Source: Nitrospirota bacterium
GTDB lineage: Bacteria; Nitrospirota; 9FT-COMBO-42-15; HDB-SIOI813
Direction of reading: 5' to 3'
Assembly: GCA_016234155.1 (NCBI GenBank)
Contig: JACRGZ010000162.1
Span: forward strand, 1-5,618
DNA: 5,618 nt
Shown piece by piece: positions 1 to 4,267 of this stretch. Every line of letters begins with the position of its first letter. The first letter of the stretch is position 1. A program made the translations under genes and the position numbers. The notes beneath the pieces are model-generated. The model saw only the letters and a program-made list of their open reading frames with translations, was not told the DNA's origin and searched no databases.

Positions 1-12
1 AAGGGGGACTTT

Positions 13-77
13 CCCCCCCCTTTTCTAAAGGGGCTGGGTTCCCGTTGCTGCGAAGCATTGCAACGGGAAGGGGGGGG
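13..77. repeat. Nested GC-rich inverted repeat
   Basis: An outer inverted repeat pairs eight C plus TT at 13-22 with AA plus eight G at 68-77. It encloses a perfect 10-bp stem, TTCCCGTTGC (39-48) with GCAACGGGAA (60-69), and TGC/GCA can extend the stem inside the loop. The A pair at 68-69 is shared by both stems, so they cannot both be fully formed. No gene is credible here. The frame that reads across it from 58 translates repeat DNA. This is most likely dispersed intergenic repeat material downstream of ilvD. No U-tract follows the stem on the minus strand, so it is not a classical intrinsic terminator. Confidence 0.6.
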
Positions 78-80
78 ATT

Positions 81-131
81 ATTTTCATCATCCTTTGAGA
101 GCCTCTGGCTCATGGCGGTTCACCTGAAAAT
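81..131 (-). repeat. Dispersed ~50-bp repeat, copy A
   Basis: This is the first of three full copies of one repeat in the window (others at 195-245 and 4071-4121). On the plus strand it starts TTTTCATCATC and ends GGTTCACCTGAAAAT, so its ends form a short inverted repeat, TTTTCA/TGAAAA. A small perfect hairpin, GAGCC-TCT-GGCTC, occupies 99-111. The ends are conserved between copies while the centre varies, which marks it as a repeat family rather than coding sequence. Strand is arbitrary and set to match the neighbouring genes. Confidence 0.7.
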
Positions 132-133
132 CC

Positions 134-194
134 CCCCTCACCCTTCCCCTCTCCCCTCAGGGGAGAGGGCAGGGGTGAGGGCAGGGGTGAGGGG
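134..194. repeat. GC-rich palindromic repeat with 12-bp internal duplication
   Basis: The core is a near-perfect 23-bp palindrome, CCCTCTCCCCT (147-157) and AGGGGAGAGGG (159-169) around a single C. Outer arms CCCCTCACCC (134-143) and GGGTGAGGGG (185-194) also pair. The right side carries a tandem duplication of GGGCAGGGGTGA (167-178 and 179-190), so either copy can close the outer stem. Repeats of this type recur in many bacterial genomes and give spurious predicted peptides rich in PSPLPSGERAGVRG-like strings; that frame is present here from about 58 to 255 and is not a gene. The element lies 3' of ilvD and could stabilise or attenuate its transcript. Confidence 0.75.
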
Positions 195-245
195 TTTTCA
201 TCCTCCTTTGTGCCCCGATAGGGGCATGAGGGTTCATCTGAAAAT
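195..245 (-). repeat. Dispersed ~50-bp repeat, copy B
   Basis: The left end TTTTCATCCTC and right end GGTTCATCTGAAAAT match copies A and C almost exactly. The middle holds a perfect hairpin TGCCCC-GATA-GGGGCA (211-226) unrelated in sequence to the hairpin of copy A. The repeat ends seven bases from the ilvD stop codon, so on the minus strand it is the first thing transcribed after ilvD. The hairpin lacks a following U-run, so a terminator role is possible but not shown. Confidence 0.7.
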
Positions 246-251
246 GCCCGT

Positions 252-1916
252 CTAAATCAGCACCGCACCCCTGCTGCCGGACGTCACCATCCTCGTATAT
301 CTCCCAAGCCAGCCCTTCTCCACCTTTGGCCTGGGTGGTTTCCAGAGCGCCCTTCTCCTGTTGATCTCTTCCTGACTTATCTTTACATCAAGTTTACGTC
401 CGTGAATATCAATACTTATGATGTCACCATCTTTAATAAGCGCTACTGGCCCGCCTTCTGCCGCCTCCGGAGAAACATGCCCTATGCAGGCGCCGCGGGT
501 GCCGCCTGAAAAACGTCCGTCCGTGATGAGCGCCACCTTATCACCCAGCCCCATACCCATTATATTTGCAGTGGGTGCAAGCATCTCCTGCATACCAGGC
601 CCGCCCTTCGGTCCTTCATAACGGATGACCACCACATCACCTGCCCTGACCCTTCCACTAAGAATGCCTGCACATGCCTCTTCCTGCGATTCAAAGACAA
701 CGGCAGGTCCTTCATGTCTCAACATGACAGGGTTTACCCCTGCACTCTTTACTACAGCCCCTTCTGGGGCGAGGTTCCCGTATAATATGGCAAGTCCTCC
801 GTCCCTGCTGTATGCATTCTCTATAGGCCGTATTACCTCTTTATCTCTTGTTACAGCATCCCTGATGTTCTCACCTATAGTCTTTGCGGTAACGCTCTTC
901 TGCTTCAGGTCGAGGAGTCCGTCTATCCTGCTCAACTCTTTGAGTATCGCACTTACGCCACCCGCATTATGGACATCCTCTATATGCCACTTAGATGAGG
1001 GGCTCACCCTGCAAATATTAGGCACACGGGACGAGAGCTCGTTTATCCTTTTGAGGTCGTAGGCAATACCTCCCTCATGGGCTATCGCCAGGGTGTGCAG
1101 TACAGTGTTGGTGGACCCGCCCATCGCCAAATCCAGGGCAAAGGCATTATCAATAGCCTCTCTTGTGACAATGTCTCCCGGTTTTAGATCCATCCGGATC
1201 AATTCCAGAATCTGTCTCGCCGCCCATCGTATAAGTCCTCTTCTCTCATCAGATGTCGCAAGGGCTGTGCCGTTTCCCGGAAGGGCAAGACCGAGGGCCT
1301 CCATAAGACAGTTCATGGAGTTTGCCGTAAAAAGCCCGGAGCAGGAACCGCAGCCCGGGCATCCATGATCTTCGATATCCTTTAACTGTGCCTCTGTAAT
1401 CTTTCCAGCCTTAAACTCACCCACACCTTCGAAGACTGAAATAAGATCCACCACTTTACCATTTGATGTTTTCCCTGCGGCCATCGGCCCGCCGCTCACA
1501 AATACAGTGGGGATATTCACTCGCATAGCCCCCATTATCATCCCCGGGACGATCTTGTCACAATTCGGTATGCAGACGATGCCGTCCAGCATATGGGCCT
1601 GGGCCATCGTCTCCACCGAGTCTGCAATAAGTTCACGGCTCGGCAATGAATAGAGCATCCCTTTGTGTCCCATTGCAATCCCGTCATCTACGCCTATGGT
1701 GTTAAACTCAAATGGGACACCGCCTGCCTTCCTGATCTCCTCCTTTACAATCCTCCCGAACTCCTGAAGATGGACATGGCCAGGTATGATGTCTATGTAT
1801 GAGTTGACAACGCCGATGAAAGGCTTCTCAAAGTCTTCATCCTTAAGCCCGCATGCCTTTAAAAGACTCCTGTGCGGCGCCCGCTCAAAACCCTTTTTTA
1901 TTATGTCACTGCGCAT
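252..1916 (-). CDS. ilvD: Dihydroxy-acid dehydratase (EC 4.2.1.9)
   Basis: Dehydrates 2,3-dihydroxy-isovalerate and 2,3-dihydroxy-3-methylvalerate to the 2-keto acids that precede valine and isoleucine; it is a soluble iron-sulfur enzyme. The 554 residues match the shorter IlvD class end to end, from MRSDIIKKG and ERAPHRSLLKA at the N-terminus to SRGAVLI. Visible motifs are GVDDGIAMGH (75-84, metal-ligand Asp78), IPNCDKIVPGM (116-126, cluster Cys119 with Asp120-Lys121), GCPGCGSCSG (185-194, Cys192), GPKGGPGMQEM (435-445) and GRFSGGTRG (467-475, catalytic-type Ser470). At position 46 it has PGHVHL, where the [2Fe-2S] type has Cys; this resembles the E. coli enzyme, so an oxygen-sensitive [4Fe-4S] cluster is inferred. 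The ATG start fits the family N-terminus. The only upstream purine run (AAAGGGG) is about 15 nt away, so the ribosome site is weak. No other ilv gene is adjacent. Confidence 0.97.
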   Translation of the reverse strand: MRSDIIKKGFERAPHRSLLKACGLKDEDFEKPFIGVVNSYIDIIPGHVHLQEFGRIVKEEIRKAGGVPFEFNTIGVDDGIAMGHKGMLYSLPSRELIADSVETMAQAHMLDGIVCIPNCDKIVPGMIMGAMRVNIPTVFVSGGPMAAGKTSNGKVVDLISVFEGVGEFKAGKITEAQLKDIEDHGCPGCGSCSGLFTANSMNCLMEALGLALPGNGTALATSDERRGLIRWAARQILELIRMDLKPGDIVTREAIDNAFALDLAMGGSTNTVLHTLAIAHEGGIAYDLKRINELSSRVPNICRVSPSSKWHIEDVHNAGGVSAILKELSRIDGLLDLKQKSVTAKTIGENIRDAVTRDKEVIRPIENAYSRDGGLAILYGNLAPEGAVVKSAGVNPVMLRHEGPAVVFESQEEACAGILSGRVRAGDVVVIRYEGPKGGPGMQEMLAPTANIMGMGLGDKVALITDGRFSGGTRGACIGHVSPEAAEGGPVALIKDGDIISIDIHGRKLDVKISQEEINRRRALWKPPRPKVEKGWLGRYTRMVTSGSRGAVLI

Positions 1917-1954
1917 CGTCTTTATTCTTTACCCCTTTCTGAGACAACAGTCAC

Positions 1955-1978
1955 TTTAATGAACTATTTAATGAACTA
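1955..1978. repeat. 12-bp perfect tandem duplication
   Basis: TTTAATGAACTA occurs twice with no gap (1955-1966 and 1967-1978). It lies about 40 bp upstream of ilvD and spans the stop codon of the short open frame at 1968-2132. It could be a slippage duplication or a paired binding site in the ilvD upstream region; the sequence does not decide between these. Confidence 0.85.
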
Positions 1979-2132
1979 CCCTGCAGCAAGCTGTCTGTAT
2001 TTTGGATAATTCGTCTTTGTAGAACGTCCCCTTCCTACTTTGTTTAAGATAGTATACAGACAGCCCGTCAAACCTGTCAAATATTTCATCTGTAGTTGGA
2101 TAATCAAAACCTTTCAGGCTTTTTGCACCGAG
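1968..2132 (-). pseudogene. Possible decayed gene end, unrecognised protein
   Basis: A 54-codon open frame with no ATG, GTG or TTG at its left limit; an in-frame TAA at 2133-2135 precedes it. The translation has ordinary soluble-protein composition, with stretches such as KGFDYPTTDEIFDRFDGLS and KQSRKGTFYKDELSKIQ, and ends CCRVVH. Reading through the TAA, the same frame stays open back into the ATPase 3' end (HTFHFLTSDFD just before the stop), so it may be the tail of a gene with a nonsense mutation or a truncated 5' end. I do not recognise the family. It lies between the ATPase and ilvD on the same strand. An 11-bp inverted repeat (1990-2000 with 2054-2064) falls inside it. It may instead be chance open sequence. 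Confidence 0.35.
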
Positions 2133-2175
2133 TTAATCGAAATCGCTTGTCAGAAAATGAAAAGTGTGAGGGTGA

Positions 2176-3624
2176 TCAGCGTGTCGCAAGCAGAAAGATC
2201 TCTACCGGAATGATTGCGAAGCCATCTTCCATTTCAAGCCTGTCCCTGGAAATCAGTATTCCCCGTTTAAAGCCAAGCTTCTTTATTGTTCTGAGATCCG
2301 GAAACTCCGCATTCTTCTGATACTTCACCTCTACAGGGAGCAGTTCCCTTTCCCTCTTGACGATGAAATCTATCTCGCCGCCGTTTTTCCAGAAAAAGAT
2401 CCTCGAGTTGAGCCAGTCCGGACGGTCAAACCTGTAAAACAGTTCATTCGCAATAACCTGTTCAGTAAGCCTTGCCTTCATGCCAGTGCTCGCGAGGGAT
2501 CTACTCACGTTGTCGCTGTACACAAGCCAGTTATCCACCCACCCCCAGAGGCTCCATAAGATAAAACTGTCGAGGAAGTATGCCTTTTTCAGTTTCTTGA
2601 TCCTCGGCCTTCTGGTATTGATATCTATCTGGTAAAGGGTTTTGAGGACAAAGGAATCCTCCATGGTCTCTATGTATTCAGATACCGTTTTATGGGTGGC
2701 AACGCCGATCTTTTTTGCAATCGTCTCCCATCCGAAGGCAGAGACTGCTATTGTTATCAGCTCATTGATTATCTGCCGTGCTGTCCTCTCGTTCCTGCCG
2801 GCCTTTGAGATATCCCCCCGCAGCCACTGCTGGTATAGCTCATAAACGGCATACCCGACTTCATGCTCCGGAAAGTATGCATTGATGGCAGTAATAAATC
2901 CGCCGGTGATAAGGAACTGTTCATAGAGTATGGCAAGTTCCCCGAGATGAGGCTGCAATGAAAGCATTGTCTTAAAGGCAGACCGATCGAGGGTAAAGAT
3001 GTCAATGCCGCCTGCAATCTCTCCGACGAAGTGTGAAAAGATATCTTGATTAATCAAACTCACATACTCCCTGAATGTCAGGGGAAGCATGATCTTGTCC
3101 GGGCCTCCTGTCTTGCCGCGTCTGCCGGGCAATCGCTCCATGCCCTTCCTCAGGTCCGCCGCATTTGAGCCGGTCAACACCATGCCCGCCTGTGAGAGTT
3201 TTCCTGTGTCAACGAGGTATTTTATCCCCTTCTGCCAGTCTCTTACGGACGTGACCTCATCGAGGAAGATGTAGAGTCTTTTCTTTTGTAAGTTCAGCTT
3301 CTTTATGTAATCGAGGTATGTCTCGAGGAGTTCTATGAGTTCCTTATAGTCATCAATGTTATCACAGGAATAGTACATCACCTGCTCTTTGAGAACTCCC
3401 TCTTTCTTCAGGAAATCATTAATCAGTATTTTAAGCGCCGTGGTCTTTCCGACCTGCCGGGGGCCGCGAAGCGTATATACCGCAAAGCGGTCAAGGTCGA
3501 ATTCCTCCAGCACCTGTGGCCGCCGCCTGAACCTTTGCGCATTCATCTCCCTGATTTTCGGGTCATGGCTTATGAGGCTCTTATCCTGCCACCATATGTT
3601 CTGATTAATTATCCGGTTTATCAT
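2176..3624 (-). CDS. AAA-family ATPase with DUF4143-type C-terminus
   Basis: A predicted cytoplasmic ATPase of 482 residues, full length for the family usually annotated as ATP-binding protein, AAA_14/DUF4143. The N-terminus has the typical NIWW and DPKIRE segment (9-26). Walker A is GPRQVGKT (54-61); Walker B is RLYIFLDEVT (116-125, Asp122 and Glu123); a sensor-1-like TGSNAADL lies at 151-158, followed by PGRRGK (166-171). Residues about 280-332 look like a winged helix (IAKKIGVATHKTVSEYIETM). The C-terminus carries GGEIDFIV (415-422) and PVEVKYQ (430-436), which resemble the E-x-D and E-x-K elements of a PD-(D/E)XK nuclease fold. The biological role of this family is poorly defined. The ATG at 3622-3624 keeps the NIWW segment but has no Shine-Dalgarno sequence; the next Met is residue 27. 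It has its own promoter inside a palindrome. Confidence 0.9.
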   Translation of the reverse strand: MINRIINQNIWWQDKSLISHDPKIREMNAQRFRRRPQVLEEFDLDRFAVYTLRGPRQVGKTTALKILINDFLKKEGVLKEQVMYYSCDNIDDYKELIELLETYLDYIKKLNLQKKRLYIFLDEVTSVRDWQKGIKYLVDTGKLSQAGMVLTGSNAADLRKGMERLPGRRGKTGGPDKIMLPLTFREYVSLINQDIFSHFVGEIAGGIDIFTLDRSAFKTMLSLQPHLGELAILYEQFLITGGFITAINAYFPEHEVGYAVYELYQQWLRGDISKAGRNERTARQIINELITIAVSAFGWETIAKKIGVATHKTVSEYIETMEDSFVLKTLYQIDINTRRPRIKKLKKAYFLDSFILWSLWGWVDNWLVYSDNVSRSLASTGMKARLTEQVIANELFYRFDRPDWLNSRIFFWKNGGEIDFIVKRERELLPVEVKYQKNAEFPDLRTIKKLGFKRGILISRDRLEMEDGFAIIPVEIFLLATR

Positions 3625-3672
3625 GCTATTTATAATATCATATTATTTATTAATTTGATATTATAAATAGCA
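3624..3672. promoter_or_regulatory. Perfect 17-bp inverted repeat, candidate operator
   Basis: TGCTATTTATAATATCA (3624-3640) and TGATATTATAAATAGCA (3656-3672) are exact reverse complements separated by 15 AT-rich bases. One arm contains the -10 hexamer of the ATPase gene; the other runs into its start codon. With transcription starting near 3653, inside the loop, the mRNA would carry only one arm, so a DNA-binding site fits better than an RNA hairpin. Repression by the ATPase's own winged helix is an inference. Confidence 0.8.
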
Positions 3673-3689
3673 AAATATCTTACTTTCAG
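3660..3689 (-). promoter_or_regulatory. Sigma-70-type promoter for the ATPase gene
   Basis: On the minus strand TATAAT (3660-3665) matches the -10 consensus at all six positions. CTGAAA (3684-3689) matches the -35 consensus TTGACA at four of six, with an 18-bp spacer. Initiation about seven bases downstream would give a leader of roughly 30 nt. The surrounding DNA is very AT-rich, so a TATAAT match is partly expected by chance, but its position just before the gene supports it. Confidence 0.55.
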
Positions 3690-3714
3690 GGAATCTCTAT
3701 ATATCTCAAAGCGA

Positions 3715-3987
3715 TCAAAGCAATTTTCTAATGGTATCATAAGTCATCATCAAAGACCGCTTGTTTTTCAGCGCCTCCATGGCAGTTATACCGCTGCCAG
3801 CAAAGGGGTCGAAAACGATTCCCCCCTCAGGGCAGTATATCTTTATATATTCACCAACTACGTTCCACGTCTTTCTTGACCAGTACTTATGCCAGAGATA
3901 CATAGAGGTGTGGGCAAGCGGCGGAATTTGACGATTTTCGATGAGTTTACCGCCTGGATGGGTCCATTTGGGCTTAGATTGTTTCAT
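3715..3987 (-). pseudogene. Truncated DNA methyltransferase, N-terminal remnant
   Basis: From the Met codon at 3985-3987 this reads 90 residues. IPPLAHTSMYLWHKYWSRK followed by WNVVGEYI is the N-terminal signature of a class of DNA methylases annotated in bacteria and archaea, and VFDPFAGSG is methyltransferase motif I, which binds S-adenosylmethionine. Intact members continue for hundreds of residues to a DPPY-type catalytic motif; here homology appears to end at EALKNKR and the frame closes 14 residues later with an unrelated tail (SLMMTYDTIRKLL region). Neither alternative frame restores the family sequence, so the rest has been deleted and the product cannot methylate DNA. The frame is open 25 codons further upstream, to 4062, but that part translates a palindromic repeat. 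There is no clear ribosome site. It may be a relic of a restriction or defence locus. Confidence 0.8.
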
Positions 3988-3995
3988 CTGAAAAT
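3983..3995 (-). repeat. Partial end of the ~50-bp repeat
   Basis: TTCATCTGAAAAT is identical to the right end of copy B. Only this end is present; left of it the sequence is methyltransferase coding sequence. On the minus strand the repeat supplies the ATG at 3985-3987 that would start the methyltransferase remnant. Thirteen bases could match by chance, but the repeat cluster just to the right makes common origin plausible. Confidence 0.45.
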
Positions 3996-4005
3996 TTGAA
4001 GCTTC

Positions 4006-4059
4006 TGGAGTGCAAAATCTCCAGATTTTGCATGCAACGACTGGAGTCGTTGCACTCCA
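4006..4059. repeat. BIME-like two-hairpin element, GGAG type
   Basis: A 54-bp element framed by TGGAG (4006-4010) and CTCCA (4055-4059), which pair. Between them are two adjacent perfect 9-bp hairpins: TGCAAAATC-TCCA-GATTTTGCA (4011-4032) and TGCAACGAC-TGGA-GTCGTTGCA (4033-4054). Folded, this is a three-way junction. The loops TCCA and TGGA are reverse complements. Each half reads outward-in as GGAG followed by a hairpin, the arrangement of a REP sequence, so the whole looks like two REPs in inverted orientation. It lies just upstream of the methyltransferase remnant and inflates its apparent reading frame. No RAYT transposase gene is in the window. Confidence 0.8.
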
Positions 4060-4070
4060 CATTTATTCAA

Positions 4071-4121
4071 TTTTCATCCTCTTGGCACACAGCCTGGGCT
4101 CATGACGGTTCACCTGAAAAT
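4071..4121 (-). repeat. Dispersed ~50-bp repeat, copy C
   Basis: It begins TTTTCATCCTC, as copy B does, and ends GGTTCACCTGAAAAT, as copy A does. It shares GGCTCATG with copy A. The central hairpin is weak here (AGCC-TG-GGCT, 4091-4100). It sits between the two BIME-like elements, about 4 kb from copies A and B, which shows that the family is dispersed and not a local duplication. Confidence 0.7.
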
Positions 4122-4143
4122 GCGCTCCCCTATTTCAGGAAAC

Positions 4144-4198
4144 TGTAGCGTGGGGGTTTATCCCCCACTTATAGCCGACCATAAAGGTCGGCGCTACA
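4144..4198. repeat. BIME-like two-hairpin element, GTAG type
   Basis: A 55-bp element framed by TGTAGC (4144-4149) and GCTACA (4193-4198). Inside are two perfect 7-bp hairpins, GTGGGGG-TTTAT-CCCCCAC (4150-4168) and GCCGACC-ATAAA-GGTCGGC (4174-4192), joined by TTATA. The loops TTTAT and ATAAA are exact reverse complements. Each half reads GTAG then hairpin, as in REP sequences bound by RAYT transposases. Stem sequences are unrelated to those of the element at 4006-4059, but the architecture is the same. It lies 3' of the polymerase gene and may protect or terminate that transcript, although no U-tract follows. Confidence 0.8.
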
Positions 4199-4267
4199 TT
4201 CTTCGTCATCATTTATGCATTTTAACCAATGCCTTAACTATAAGTCAAACAACTTTAATCCGAAAGA
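4199..4267. other. Short spacer without recognisable feature
   Basis: AT-rich sequence between the two-hairpin element and the polymerase stop codon. I see no hairpin with a U-tract, no repeat and no credible reading frame on either strand. Confidence 0.6.

Noticed and set aside
58..255. 65-codon plus-strand open frame
   Set aside because: It translates three adjacent repeats and gives the PSPLPSGERAGVRG-type peptide typical of spurious calls over this palindrome family.
625..1062. 145-codon plus-strand open frame opposite ilvD
   Set aside because: It is a shadow of the strongly conserved ilvD reading frame and has no ribosome site or recognisable motif.
1990..2064. 11-bp inverted repeat GCTGTCTGTAT/ATACAGACAGC as a terminator or operator
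   Set aside because: The 53-base loop is too long for a terminator and the arms lie inside a possible coding remnant, so I keep it only as a note there.
3988..4062. N-terminal extension of the methyltransferase frame up to 4062
   Set aside because: These 25 codons are the translated two-hairpin element and do not resemble the family.
2176..4062. ATPase and methyltransferase as a working defence system
   Set aside because: The methyltransferase lacks its catalytic part, no nuclease partner is present, and the ATPase has its own promoter.
4006..4198. CRISPR array or tRNA-like cloverleaf
   Set aside because: There are no regularly spaced direct repeats, and the folded elements lack an acceptor stem, anticodon arm and T-loop consensus.
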